A DNA stretch of 64,000 bases, taken from Gracilaria gracilis. Its lineage: Eukaryota > Rhodophyta > Florideophyceae > Gracilariales > Gracilariaceae. The notes beneath the pieces were generated by a model that saw only the letters and a list, made by a program, of their open reading frames with translations, was not told the DNA's origin and did no database searches. The translations under genes were made by a program, and so were the position numbers. This document shows positions 54,229 through 64,000 of this stretch, in pieces (positions within the stretch are counted from its first letter, which is position 1; each line of letters begins with the position of its first letter). The stretch lies in assembly GCA_030374805.1 (NCBI GenBank), contig JARGSG010000053.1, positions 248,001 to 312,000 on the forward strand. The letters run 5' to 3'.

Positions 54229-54298
54229 CTATGACGCACATTCACCTTCATAGGGCATGGGTAATGTTACGCTCTATGAAGGTGAATGGACGTCATAG
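54229..54298. repeat. Hairpin-forming inverted repeat
   Basis: Arms 54229-54253 and 54274-54298 (25 bases each) pair at 23 of 25 positions around a 20-base loop. The arm contains CTATGA...TTCACCTTCATAG. It lies in the intergenic region between the secreted-protein gene and the SIR2 gene. Confidence 0.85.
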
Positions 54299-55847
54299 GG
54301 ATGGTTTCTCTACACAAAAAGGCATGCCTTACCTTCTCGCAGGAGAACAACATCCAAATGTAGGGCTCCGAATAGTGAAGAGTACAAGCGTGCAACCTTG
54401 AGAATTTGGTGTATCTATGGGCAAAACCAAGAATTCCCCGACATTGCTACCGCTCTGCTTGTTTGGTACTCGCATCAGCGGACTATTAAACGTCTTTAGT
54501 TCTTGAGAGACTCCTCTTTTATTGCATATCGAGAGCGCCTGGAAACGAATTGCAGAGTGCCCACGGTATTTGCTTGTCGTGTTTGAAGAATGCAGAAACA
54601 ACAGATCAGCATACACGACACTAAATACGAGGTTTATTGTTGGGGAGTTTAGAGCTGTAAAGCGGATATTCTTAGATCTCAGGCCAACAAGAACGCAGAA
54701 AGGTGTCAAGAGCGGATCGAGATAGGTCGATATCTTCCATAAAAAGAACGATGGGTGCATAGCATAGGGTGTATAGCTCCCTACAGCTCACGCTCCAAAA
54801 GTAGGGCTTAAACATGTGAACATGCACATGAGCTTTGAATTGCAGAACGTCAAACAAGTTTCTCGGAGGGTGACTACAACTGATAACATCATGTGAAAAA
54901 TTTGAAATCGACGTCATGCACCAATGCAGTTATAAAAATAAAAAGCTCCTCCAGAAGCCCAATCCGCGTGAGTAATGGTGAAGCTTTGTGATAGGCGTCA
55001 CTTCACGGTCGATGGCTGTACTACAAGTTTGGTGTTATAGCCTTGATTGTTCATCGCCGCAACGTGTATTGTTGCGAAGACGATACTGTAGGGCGATAGT
55101 CTAACCAATGTAGTTGATTTATTAACGGCTTCCTGGACAAATCTGTAGAGTTGCGAGCTTGTTCTTGGGTTCGGCACCTATGTAGCGCTTTGTGGTACCC
55201 ATGTCACGCGCCGTAGGAGCAATGAGGTGGCGCTGGGACACATTGAACGCGCAAGGGTCTGTTTTGCAGAGCAGCAGAGCTTCCAAGCAGGTGCTTTCTC
55301 TGTGTCTGTGTCTTCCACAGTTGCGGAACAATAATGATCGCTCGGAGAGAAGGTGAATGCGGTGAAGAGCAAAATTTGTTCAACCTTGCAAACATGACAT
55401 GCTGTTAGCCGTGTCAAATCTGCACACGTGGACGTGGAAATGGGATCTATGCTTTCTCCAGTACTGTAAAGCAACTCTACGTACGGGACGTACTGAAAAG
55501 CTGATATTGGGATCGGGGCTATCGTGGATATCTACACTACACGTGTACGACGGTACTTCCAGGTAGGAAAACGTGGGGAATGCATCTCTTTCATAGATAT
55601 CGTCAGTATCAACTTGTGAGTTTCAGTGTCCGGTCCGTTGGATGCAATGTGTCACAACATCATGTCATGTTCTCAGCTATTGGACAGCCCGTTTTCCTCG
55701 AAAGTGGCCATATTATGAAACAAACGAACAGATTCGAGATTCTGAACGAGGTAAAAGGCAGCCGATCCTGCTCAACATGCTCCGGTAAGCATCATCAGCA
55801 TCATCAGCATCATCTTCTTCCCACTCGCACACGCATCACCACTGACC
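54299..55847. other. Intergenic, no gene recognised
   Basis: It contains a short CAT/ATC microsatellite at about 55790-55812 just before the SIR2 gene. Open frames on both strands have no family character. Confidence 0.5.
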
Positions 55848-57362
55848 ATGCCGTCCCCGCGCTCCCCATCCGCCAATTGCGGCCACGTCTTTCTCCTACG
55901 TTGTCGAAGCGAAGGATTAGCTGCCGACGCTCTCCTGGTCCCCAACGTCGCCGCCGTCCCCCCGCCCGTGCGCGCCGGCCCCGTGCGTGATGGCACCACG
56001 CACATCTTCGAGATGCCAACTCTTCCCACCGGCGACAACTCCGCCACCATTTCCGCCGCCGTAACCGCCGTCAACGCCTACTTCACGGCCGCCGCCGCCG
56101 CAGTGTCGTCCTCGGCGTTCGGCCGCGACCACCCGCTCTTGGCGCTCCCGCTCCTGGACGCCGGCAAGAAAGGCCGCCGCGAGGCCATACGCGATGAGGC
56201 CGCCTTCATTTCTGCTCTGCTTCCGCTCGCATACGAAGCCGCCGACAAGCATTCCGTCGATGTGGCATTGTGCACCGTGTCGCGCACCGCTTACGCCGTC
56301 ATGCAACTCCGTCGTGACGTTTTGTGCCCGTTTGCATCAGGGCCGTTCTGGATGCTCTCACCGGATCGCCGTGCCGAAGCAAAGACTCTCGCTGACAAGG
56401 CGCGTGCGGGATCGCTTTCCATTTTCTTTGGTGCCGGCGTGTCGTATCCCTCTGGGTTACCATCGTGGGGCGGCCTGCTGAAGCAGCTCGCCGTCACTGC
56501 CGGTTTCTCTGAACAGGAGCGCGAGGCTTTGGCTGATCTGGACTACCTCGACCAGCCCACGCTCATTGAGGAACGTATGGGTCGCGCCAAGTTCCGTCCG
56601 GCTATCGCTGATGCTGTGTCTGGCGGTCACTTTACCCCGGCGCACGCGCTTCTGGCCGAGCTGAGAGTGCCAGTGGCTACCACCAATTACGACGGGCTCT
56701 TCGAACAAGCGGCGGTCGGAGGGCAGGTGCAACGATTGCCTTGGGACTCTTTCGCAGTTTCGGAGGCGTCTCGTCGGCGTGAGGGGCGCTTCATCACCAA
56801 GTTGCACGGCTGTGTTAGCCACCCTAACTCCATTGTGCTCACTCGCCGCGACTACATGCGCTACGGTGACAAACGACAGGCGCTGCGCGGCACGGTACAC
56901 GACATGCTACTCACCACACATGTTGTGTTTGTGGGCTTCTCCATGACTGATGAGAATCTCCATCTCATCATCGATGAGGCTCGCGAGTGTCTGGAAGGCA
57001 AGTCGGGCAAGGATCCGGTCGGTGTGTTTGGCACCATTCTGTCGCTGCGAGAAAACGAAATGTTCCGTAAACTGTGGGACCAGGATTTCAACGTGGTCAC
57101 GTTCGGCAAGTCATGGGCCGACCAACCTGCATGGTATCACGACTGCTTTTTGGACTGTGTGGGTGCCAACATGGCGAGCGCGCGAGAGACAGTGTCATTC
57201 GTGCTGGACAACAACTTTGAGGACCTTCTTTCGCCAGTCGCGAAGCGCATCAAGCACGCGCTGCGCCCCTTGTTGGACATGGCCAAGGAGGATAAAGTGA
57301 AGGAGAACCCGGCATGGGAGAACATTGAGGCACTGCTGTCCAAACTTGGGGCCGACGTGTGA
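55848..57362 (+). CDS. SIR2-domain protein with macro-like N-terminal region
   Basis: A 504-residue, GC-rich, intronless protein. Residues about 185-380 are a SIR2_2-type NAD-binding fold: SLSIFFGAGVSYPSGLPSW (NAD loop), VATTNYDGLFEQA (Asn 280, Asp 282), ITKLHGCVSHP (catalytic-type His 320) and VVFVGFSMTDENL. The zinc ribbon of classical sirtuins is absent. Residues about 95-160 (HPLLALPLLDAGKKG, VDVALCTVSRTAYAVMQLRR) resemble the ADP-ribose-binding region of macro-domain proteins, as found in front of SIR2 domains in bacterial proteins. Bacterial relatives of this SIR2 class, such as ThsA, hydrolyse NAD during phage defence; the biochemical activity here is untested. It converges with the haem peroxidase gene. 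Base composition and domain make-up suggest horizontal origin. Confidence 0.82.
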   Translation: MPSPRSPSANCGHVFLLRCRSEGLAADALLVPNVAAVPPPVRAGPVRDGTTHIFEMPTLPTGDNSATISAAVTAVNAYFTAAAAAVSSSAFGRDHPLLALPLLDAGKKGRREAIRDEAAFISALLPLAYEAADKHSVDVALCTVSRTAYAVMQLRRDVLCPFASGPFWMLSPDRRAEAKTLADKARAGSLSIFFGAGVSYPSGLPSWGGLLKQLAVTAGFSEQEREALADLDYLDQPTLIEERMGRAKFRPAIADAVSGGHFTPAHALLAELRVPVATTNYDGLFEQAAVGGQVQRLPWDSFAVSEASRRREGRFITKLHGCVSHPNSIVLTRRDYMRYGDKRQALRGTVHDMLLTTHVVFVGFSMTDENLHLIIDEARECLEGKSGKDPVGVFGTILSLRENEMFRKLWDQDFNVVTFGKSWADQPAWYHDCFLDCVGANMASARETVSFVLDNNFEDLLSPVAKRIKHALRPLLDMAKEDKVKENPAWENIEALLSKLGADV

Positions 57363-57663
57363 GGCAGGGATCGGCAAGTTTTGTCAAGAGCCTTTGTGAA
57401 GGATTGTTCCGCGAAAAACCTGGACAAGATCATCTTCGCAGGGCTGATGGTCTGCGTCATTGACGCAAGACCTGGGGGCGTATTTTTACTAGCTCAAGTG
57501 GCAAAATTTATGGTTTATGTAAAGATGCAAAGTTCTCGGGATCAAAACTGCACTTTTGTTTCTGGAATTATCTCATTGGGAAACGCTACCGTTGTACAAG
57601 GGTAGCATGTTAGTATATGTTAGGTCCACCGACGAGATCTACACCCACACAGGCTGAATACGT
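57363..57663. other. Gap between convergent genes
   Basis: 301 bp between the SIR2 and peroxidase stop codons. Nothing is recognised; terminators of both genes are expected here. Confidence 0.5.
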
Positions 57664-59379
57664 CTAAGTACGGAAGACATTGCCGGAGGGTACGTCAGCA
57701 CCTCTGATGTTTGTCGTGCGGCGCAATATGCGACGGAAGATGGCTCGACGCACGAAGACGTCCTGATTGATCTGTGGAAGTGCCTCCAGCACCTGCTGAG
57801 GAATCTGGTTATGACGGTCGTTGTCGAGGTAGAAGAACCTATCACCATCCCGAAGACGAGTGAATTCTGTCATCCACAGCTGCTCGTTCGTGCGACCCAG
57901 ACCAACATCGCCGCGCTTGTTTTCCGCCATCAGTCCCACCCAGGCCTCTACGTTGTCGACGGTGCCGTAAGCTTGTCTCAGCTTCTGGCGGACGGCAGGA
58001 TCAGATGAGATTTGTGCAAAAGAGTTGGCCGGAGAGCCAAGGAAGAAGCGGCGAAGCTCGTTGAATCTCGGCACGTTGTGGTCGCGACTCCTCTGCAGGT
58101 TGAGCGCGATAAGATCGAAGCCTTCCACGTTGTCCACATTGGTGAACAGGAAGTTGCGCAACGCGTCTACCACAAGCAAGTCCACCTCCTGTGCGCGAGT
58201 TTGAGCTGCACCCCGCAAGAAGTTTTCAATGTCGCCCGTGGCCAGGTTGCTGTCGCGGAAGAACATCTCCGCCATGGTGATCAGCGGAAGTATGTTCCCG
58301 TTTTCGTCGATACGGCTCACGCCGTTACCAACCATAGTGTGGCCCAGACGGAAGCCAGCAGTGGTGAACTCAATACTGATGGTCGGGTCCACATTCGGTT
58401 TGTAGCCCGTGTAAGGCGGCATGCGGCGGCCCATAATGGCCGGTATCCATTCCTCGTAGATAATCTTCTGGTACTGGGCGATGTTGACTGCGCGAGCGGC
58501 TTGGAACATACTCTCGGCATCCATGTCGGGCAGCGCGTCCTCCAGCAAGTCGCAGATGTTGTTATGCTCACGAAGGAAGATTGTATGAATAGTTGTGAGC
58601 ATGGGGTGTTCGTTCACTCGCGTGTCGCCGGCGATATAGAACGAAGCGGTCGTACTCGGGGTGTTGACGAGGTCATCGGTGTTGAACGGTAGGTTGTTTC
58701 CCTCGGAGGTCTTGAGGCGACAGGAGTTGGGCACCCTGAGGAAGGTGTTGCGATTCTGGTTGACGCCGTACACGGTAGAAAGGTCAAGCGCAGAAGAGAG
58801 AATTGTGACGGCACGCTCTGTCGTGGAAGCAGTGTTGACGATAGCTCGGTCGGATCGACTGAAGTGCAGCGAATTCACTCGGAGAGTTGGATCGTCTTCT
58901 GGCACCTCGATGTCGACCTCCGTGTCAGATTCCGTCGCCAACGCGAAGTCGTGATCGATGAACTGACCGAAGAACACAAACAACTCGCTCAGACCACGCG
59001 AGTTTTGGGTGGTGGCGGTCTGACTTGCGACGATGTTGGAAATCTCACGAGGACTCAAGAGTCCGTCGTCGTTGAAGGTTCTGGAGTCGACACCGAGATA
59101 GCTGAACTGTGCGCGACGAGCTTCACCCAAGCTAGAGTCCACCAATGAAGTGCAACTGCCGTTGAGGGTGCGTACGGTGATGGCGGAGCAAACTTCATCG
59201 ACGGGGGCTGCGGCGCCCGGGCCGGAAGACAAGGAGAATGCAGCCCGGCGGGGAGAGCGGTTATCTCTACGCGGCAATGGACTGAAGGCGTGTGAGTCGC
59301 GGCCCTTTGAGGTGGGCGCCTGGGCAGCGGCGATGGAGAAGAGCGCGAGAAGGAGAAGGGCGAGGGTGAAGGACTTCAT
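57664..59379 (-). CDS. Secreted animal-type haem peroxidase
   Basis: A 571-residue protein with signal peptide 1-20 (SFTLALLLLALFSIAAAQ). The peroxidase-cyclooxygenase superfamily motifs are complete. GQFIDHDF has the distal His 143, Asp 142 for the haem ester and Asp 144 for calcium. LDLSTVYG is the calcium loop. RVNEHPML (Arg 254, Glu 257) is followed by HTIFLREHN. FRLGHTMVG has the proximal His 347, and LQRSRDHNVPRFNELR closes the domain. The length matches a single catalytic domain without extra extracellular modules. It would oxidise halides or phenolics with hydrogen peroxide outside the cell or in the secretory pathway. Intronless; a TATA box lies about 85 bp upstream of the ATG. Confidence 0.93.
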   Translation of the reverse strand: MKSFTLALLLLALFSIAAAQAPTSKGRDSHAFSPLPRRDNRSPRRAAFSLSSGPGAAAPVDEVCSAITVRTLNGSCTSLVDSSLGEARRAQFSYLGVDSRTFNDDGLLSPREISNIVASQTATTQNSRGLSELFVFFGQFIDHDFALATESDTEVDIEVPEDDPTLRVNSLHFSRSDRAIVNTASTTERAVTILSSALDLSTVYGVNQNRNTFLRVPNSCRLKTSEGNNLPFNTDDLVNTPSTTASFYIAGDTRVNEHPMLTTIHTIFLREHNNICDLLEDALPDMDAESMFQAARAVNIAQYQKIIYEEWIPAIMGRRMPPYTGYKPNVDPTISIEFTTAGFRLGHTMVGNGVSRIDENGNILPLITMAEMFFRDSNLATGDIENFLRGAAQTRAQEVDLLVVDALRNFLFTNVDNVEGFDLIALNLQRSRDHNVPRFNELRRFFLGSPANSFAQISSDPAVRQKLRQAYGTVDNVEAWVGLMAENKRGDVGLGRTNEQLWMTEFTRLRDGDRFFYLDNDRHNQIPQQVLEALPQINQDVFVRRAIFRRILRRTTNIRGADVPSGNVFRT

Positions 59380-59463
59380 GGTTAGGAATGTTGTTGGGGC
59401 TGTAAGAAGTTAGTTGGGTGAGTGAGGAGGATAGGAAGCTTCGATGGTAGAGAGCGAGGGCGG

Positions 59464-59470
59464 TTTTATA
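59464..59470 (-). promoter_or_regulatory. TATA box of the peroxidase gene
   Basis: TATAAAA on the minus strand, about 85 bp upstream of the ATG at 59379. Confidence 0.7.
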
Positions 59471-60856
59471 CTGTGGGATCGGGGTGCAACAAGGAGACAA
59501 CTTTGGGGGTTTGAAAACCTGACGGGGAAGGGTTTGGGGAGCAGAGTTGCTGCCACGAACGTGATGATGAGATATGGGGTGGCAAAAGGGCTGCTGTTGA
59601 TGATAGGATAGTGTTGATACTGGAAACGGCATCAGAGATTACGGGATTGCTGACCAAGGCCAGAGATACAAACCGGTACGCATTGTTACGAGACTGCCAG
59701 ACTGGCACGAGGTGCACATACAAGATATGTGATACAGCCATAGCTTACGTTAACAAGTGGAGATTCGAGTTCAGCCCGGAGAGCATAAGGATTGCATCAA
59801 AGGAATGTACAAGGAAAGGAGTGGCGTGGGGGATAGAGGGTCTGACCAGACAAATAACGAGGGTTTACGTTGTGATGAGGGCGTATTGATCATTGGTGGA
59901 AGGACAACAATGCTTAGCCTCGGTAGTTGGATGGATCGCGAGTTTTGAGAGCTTCGAAAGCCACGTGTGCCGCCGAGATGGCGATTGGCGGAAGAAATGA
60001 GCAGGCATGCGAAAAACCAGAATGATTTCGTGACATCTCAACAAAAAAAGCAACGTCAGAGTTTGTCGCGAACGACGTGGCACTTGTGGCACAATCACAC
60101 AAGTGAGCGAATGCAACAAAACGGCTGTATGGAATCCTCGTGTGCACTGTAATTGTATGTTGCCCTCCTGCCTCGTCAGGGCTCGAGTAGAACAAGAATG
60201 CTTCCAAGGCTGACAGTAGCCTCTTTTGAAAGTATGCAAAGCTCATTGATCTACAGATAGTACATTATCCGTTGCTCCTTCCGTAATGGTTGTTTGCGAG
60301 GGAATGCGAGCATGGGGCGGCGTGAAGGGACGACTTTATCTTGCAGGGGAGCGGCAAGGACGAATCTACTCGATGGTTTTGAGCAAAGTTCTTGATGAGC
60401 CGTTTGGTGGCGGGCGCATCTAGATACCTGTACAACTGTACAGCGCGTACAGCGCAAACAGTATTGCCACGCGTACACGCATACGAGCCAATGAGGTTGG
60501 AAGTTGTACGCGTCTGCCACGCAATCACGTTGCACAACGTTTGAGGCCGACGGACCAAATTCTGGAAACGATCATTCCCTGTATGTCGAATCCGATTCGA
60601 ATAGCTCAGGCAAAAGTGCATACACGTAGTGTTTCGGTTCGGTAGTGGCGAAGGCAATCTTCATTTGTACGATAAGGTTATCACACGATAAAGTGGTGTT
60701 GCTGAACACATACACGCAAAGCAGGGCAACCATATGTCACAACAGCAGCGCAAGATCAAACATGTTTTACTCCGACTAGCAACTAGAGCTCAGCGCCAGA
60801 CGGAAGCGGCTCAGCAGCACAACAAGCAAGCAGCCGTTCAGCACACAGCCACGCCA
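59471..60856. other. Intergenic, no gene recognised
   Basis: It holds open frames of 90-130 codons on the minus strand (60239-59865, 60657-60265) without motifs. No RNA gene is seen. Confidence 0.5.
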
Positions 60857-61153
60857 TCACTTGGACTTGGAAGAGCCACCCGGCGCGGTGTAGTACCCCT
60901 GACCAGACGGGCTGTTGTAGTACGTGGAGCCATTATCATTGGCGTAATAGTAGCTGCCGTTAGAGTTGCTGTAGTGGTACGAAGAACCCGAGCTAGAGTT
61001 GGTACCTCCCGGCGTGCAGTAATGGTTTCCCTGGCTGTTCACGCCGGACGAGCCGCCAGAAGAGCCGCCAGAAGAGCCGCCAGAAGAGCCGCCAGAAGAG
61101 CCGCCAGACGAAGCGTTGGACGGCGCGGCGTTACCCGTGTTGGACGACGACAT
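60857..61153 (-). CDS. Small Gly/Ser/Tyr/Asn-rich protein
   Basis: A 98-residue protein. Residues 15-37 are five tandem GGSS units, encoded by a 12-bp repeat at about 61049-61109. The C-terminal half is a Tyr/Asn-rich segment: GNHYCTPGG, then SSYHYSNSNGSYYYAND and GSTYYNSPSGQGYY, ending in SSKSK. From memory, similar HYSN...SYYY...GSTYYN segments occur in small uncharacterised proteins of fungi; this could not be checked here. No signal peptide or membrane segment. A TATAAAA box lies about 135 bp upstream. The conserved half suggests a real gene and not a chance repeat. Confidence 0.72.
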   Translation of the reverse strand: MSSSNTGNAAPSNASSGGSSGGSSGGSSGGSSGGSSGVNSQGNHYCTPGGTNSSSGSSYHYSNSNGSYYYANDNGSTYYNSPSGQGYYTAPGGSSKSK

Positions 61154-61285
61154 GGTGATTCAGAAAGAAAGCGAAGGTATTGACGGTGGAGACAGCGGCA
61201 GAGACGGTCGGGTTCGAGTGGGCAGGATGGGTGGATCAACAGCGTGTAGGGTGTACCGTTGGTAGCTGCTCCGCGATCAGCGCGC

Positions 61286-61292
61286 TTTTATA
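61286..61292 (-). promoter_or_regulatory. TATA box of the small Gly/Ser/Tyr protein gene
   Basis: TATAAAA on the minus strand about 135 bp upstream of the ATG at 61153. Confidence 0.65.
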
Positions 61293-63099
61293 CGCGTGAG
61301 TCGGCGCGTCGGCGCGATCGGCCGTACGACCGGCAAGCACGATCTGCTCGCCTTTGCGAAGCCAGCCGCGTTCCATCGCCAGCGCAACGTGCACAGTCGC
61401 ATCTATCTACTAGCCTCCTGAATTTTTATCACCAAACACCGTAACTCCCATCTGATAGATGGGAGTTCTGACTTCACCTGGCAGGACCAGCGCGCCGATC
61501 GCGATCGGCGTGCGTTTGCCCTAACCGCCCATATCGTCGAGCGCGCGTGGAAGGCGCTCATTGGGCACGGCGCGTGGCGCACCAACCTCGCCCAACGCAC
61601 ATTCGTACGTAACGTTAGCCTTACAGCGCAGCGCTGTATGTGCGAGTCCATCACAGCCGCGGCTCGATACCTCTTACAGTGCTTCTCGCGCTTTCAAGGC
61701 TCACGTGGAACGAATACGTGTGAAGCTTGCCAGCTGTACCACGCGTACGACGTTGTCGTTGCTGCATACCTGCAACGTCACTTGCCCATTTGCGTTTTCC
61801 GCCACCAACGGCGAGTGCGTCCCAAATTGGGACCCCCAGTCACACTCTGCTTATCCTTTAAACGTTGGCGCCTTTTAAAGTATTCGTGTTCTACATAAGT
61901 CCTGGGCCCAACCGAACATATGTTTTCGTATAATGAACAAACCTTCGAGTGCTAGTTTGGAGTTAAGAGACTCAGATCTTGATACTTTCTTGGTCTAATT
62001 TTGTTTTGTACGTATCACATATGCCATTGGTTCTGGATGACAAACACAGTCTATGGCATTTTGCACACAAGGATTTGTTGCCGACGGATATCGGAGGCAG
62101 AGAGAGCACAGCGGTCTTTAGCTTTCGTATATATCTCGGGATAGTGTTTCTACCGATATCATACTCAAGACACATGCAACTTGGCAAACCAATAAAGCAA
62201 GGAAAATGAGCACACTATCGGGCATGGTTGCATGCACCAGAATAAGGCCAAGCTGGAACAGATCGCACACAAACACTATAAACAAGTTCCCTAATGATGA
62301 GCTCGAGATGGAGGTTCTCCATTGACGACGCCCAACAGTAGGTTTACAAAGCTGCCAATGCTATCAGACACATGTTTATGGTGATCAGAACATCAATGGC
62401 CAAGTCGGACAAAGCCAAGTTCACCATGTACATGGAAGTTGGTATCAACTTGAACCAGTGGTTACTCCAGAAAAATCGAGACCCAAAGTCGTCCGATTCC
62501 CGCCAATCTTTCCACACGTGGCCGGCACGTGCATCATAGATATGTACAGAAACCTTCCCAACCGCCTCCGTTAAACCGCCACCGCGCCAAGCACTTCGCG
62601 CGCAACCTCCTCGTGCTCTCGCAAGGTGCTCACTCCCCATTCCCGAGTTTCGACACAGGCTTTGAAGACCATCCCCGACACCACATCACATTCACCTCGT
62701 TCGGAGTCGCGATCTTTAACGCTTCTGCTACGCAGTTTGTGAGCGTCCATGATCGCCGCGTTCTGGATGGCTACTGTTTTCTTCGGCGTGGGCGTAGAAA
62801 CAAGCTTTGGCGAGTTTTGCGGCTTAGAGCGTGGATAGCTCTTCGTCACAGAATGCATCATCAACGCAACAACCTCATCAGCAGTAAACAAACACTGCGC
62901 TTCCCGGCTTCTCCCGCCAATGTCTTGATCTTTGGACCTTGCTCGAGCTTCAAAAGCCCCAGCTTGGTGAGGTCGACGGCTCGGAGGTATGGTATACCCG
63001 AAATGAACAAAGCCTTTTGTCAATCTCATTTGGAAACCATGAAGCCAACCAGTTCAGCTCCAATCGTACACATTTCGTTCGATCGTGGTCATGCAACCA
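61293..63099. other. Intergenic, no firm gene
   Basis: Minus-strand frames at 63029-62571 (152 codons, with CDVVSGMVFKACVETREWGV near its end) and 62640-62344 read somewhat like protein but have no recognised domain, and a plus-strand frame overlaps them. At 62450-62380 the minus strand encodes PTSMYMVNLALSDLAIDVL, reminiscent of a receptor transmembrane segment without neighbours. I do not call a gene. Confidence 0.4.
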
Positions 63100-64000
63100 T
63101 TACAGCCCGTCCTTGTCTTCCTCTTCTGCTACCAAATCAATCCCAAATACTTCAGCGTACCTTTCGAACTCCCCCGCCAACACCCCATCCTGTTCACATG
63201 CTCGGCGTCCATATTTAAATGCTTCCCATAAAAATTGTACAACACCTAGGTTTTCGGCCGGCCTTCTACTCCTCAATGCGCTCCGGATCATCTCTTTCAC
63301 GGTTTCCACTTCTTCTTCACAACGCCTGATAATAACAGCAGCAGCAAGATAAAGTACATAGTCAACATTCATGTCAACCCCCATTGCCCGCTTCAATAGC
63401 CTTAAAGCTTGCCGTACATCGACCTCTACGGATTCTTCGCCCAACATTAGAATCGTACTCAGTCGGTACATGGCCATTGCTATTGTTCCCTGCTCTATTG
63501 CCGCTTCATACAGCTCAACGGCCCGAGGAGTATTCCGAGGTACATCGTCTGCGCCAAGTTCCAGTAGATATGCCAAATTGAACATAGAAACTGCATTTCC
63601 ACTTTCCACAGCACGTTCAAATAGTCGTTTTGACCGTTGAGTATCGACCGGAATTCCTTTTCCATGCTGCAGCATAAGAGCCAAATTGTTCATAGCCACT
63701 ACGTCACTGCCTTCCCGAATCGCTCTTTCATACAGTTTGGCCGCCCGACCAAAGTCGACCGGTACTTCGTTGGCGCCATTTTCCAACAAAGATCCGAGAT
63801 TCCGCATAGCAAACACATGAGATTCGGTTTGAATTGCATTCTCAAAAAGAGTCACTGCTTTTCTTGGATTAGCTGCAACTTGTTCCGCACCGTGTTGAAG
63901 CAGAAGCGCAAGTCTGTTCATTGAATCTGCGCAGTTTCCTTCTTGAATCGCTTGTTCATACAGTTCGACTGCTCGTTTAGCGTTGACAGGTACCCCATCA
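63100..64000 (-). CDS. Sel1-like repeat protein, N-terminus beyond the window
   Basis: The frame is open to the right edge, so the start is outside. At least 300 codons are visible. They contain tandem helical repeats of about 36 residues with the Sel1 pattern: AVELYEQAIQEGNCADSMNR, AVTLFENAIQTESHVFAMRN, RAAKLYERAIREGSDVVAMN, RSKRLFERAVESGNAVSMFN and RAVELYEAAIEQGTIAMAMY. Each is followed by LGxLLExGAxxVPxD-type helices. The last repeats are more diverged (LLKRAMGVDMNVDYVLYLAA), followed by a charged tail (VAEEEDKDGL). Such solenoids are adaptors for protein complexes, classically in ER-associated degradation and signalling. No catalytic domain is visible in this part. Confidence 0.9.
   Translation of the reverse strand, partial: DGVPVNAKRAVELYEQAIQEGNCADSMNRLALLLQHGAEQVAANPRKAVTLFENAIQTESHVFAMRNLGSLLENGANEVPVDFGRAAKLYERAIREGSDVVAMNNLALMLQHGKGIPVDTQRSKRLFERAVESGNAVSMFNLAYLLELGADDVPRNTPRAVELYEAAIEQGTIAMAMYRLSTILMLGEESVEVDVRQALRLLKRAMGVDMNVDYVLYLAAAVIIRRCEEEVETVKEMIRSALRSRRPAENLGVVQFLWEAFKYGRRACEQDGVLAGEFERYAEVFGIDLVAEEEDKDGL

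Noticed and set aside
58012..58692. Plus-strand open frame of 226 codons
   Set aside because: It lies wholly antisense to the haem peroxidase and has no family resemblance. It is a by-product of the codon bias of the real gene.
62344..62640. Minus-strand segment resembling a receptor transmembrane helix (VNLALSDLAIDVL)
   Set aside because: There is a single helix-like match with a stop soon after and no other transmembrane segments in frame. Chance is the simpler explanation.
1..64000. CRISPR array, prokaryotic operon, rRNA or viral replication module
   Set aside because: No regularly spaced direct repeats with unique spacers, no ribosome-binding-site operons and no rRNA sequence. The genes and introns are eukaryotic.

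Overview
The window is nuclear DNA of a eukaryote. It holds LTR retrotransposons, a hAT element, Harbinger-like DNA transposons with short GT-AG introns, and mostly intronless host genes with TATA boxes 65-135 bp upstream of the start codon. The host genes encode a secreted animal-type haem peroxidase, a Sel1-repeat protein, cysteine-bearing secreted proteins and a bacterial-style SIR2 protein. An intron-poor genome of compact gene islands between nested repeats best fits a florideophyte red alga such as Chondrus crispus. That assignment is an inference; no rRNA or organellar marker is present.

Bases 1-50 kb are almost entirely mobile elements. From the left: a decayed Ty1/copia pol fragment with an LTR (1-1573); a two-gene Harbinger/IS5-like DNA transposon, copy A (about 1791-4699), with transposase and a second gene divergently arranged; a structurally complete copia element (5403-10785) with a 5-bp target duplication, a half-tRNA-iMet primer site and a 415-bp MITE in its right LTR; a Pif1-helicase relic (11380-12549); a 5' Ty3/gypsy fragment (about 12557-15075); a decayed chromodomain gypsy element on the minus strand (about 16228-22507); and a gypsy LTR with a short piece of internal region (23482-24550). 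A complete but decayed hAT element (26969-31786) follows, with 8-bp target duplications, inverted termini and arrays of a GTCAAA-type motif. A large gypsy element (34910-46323) with two 863-bp LTRs and AGAGG target duplications is inserted in the second gene of copy B of the two-gene DNA transposon (about 34640-34909 plus 46324-49160). An AT-rich gypsy fragment (49271-49800) closes the repeat block.

Bases 50-64 kb are a gene island: a small cysteine-rich secreted protein, a larger secreted protein of unknown function, a SIR2-domain protein convergent with a haem peroxidase, a 98-residue Gly/Ser/Tyr-rich protein, and a Sel1-repeat gene running off the right edge.

The most unusual system is the gypsy element at 34.9-46.3 kb. 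In addition to gag-protease-RT-RNase H-integrase-chromodomain on the minus strand, it carries a long gene of opposite polarity starting just inside its 3' LTR. The amino-terminal part of that gene is conserved next to the related LTR at 23.5-24.5 kb. Next in interest are the unknown second gene of the two-gene DNA transposon, a second gene inside the hAT element, and the SIR2 protein, which resembles bacterial NAD-consuming defence proteins. Most transposon genes carry stops or frameshifts. Apparently intact are the transposase of copy A and the 992-codon integrase-chromodomain frame.
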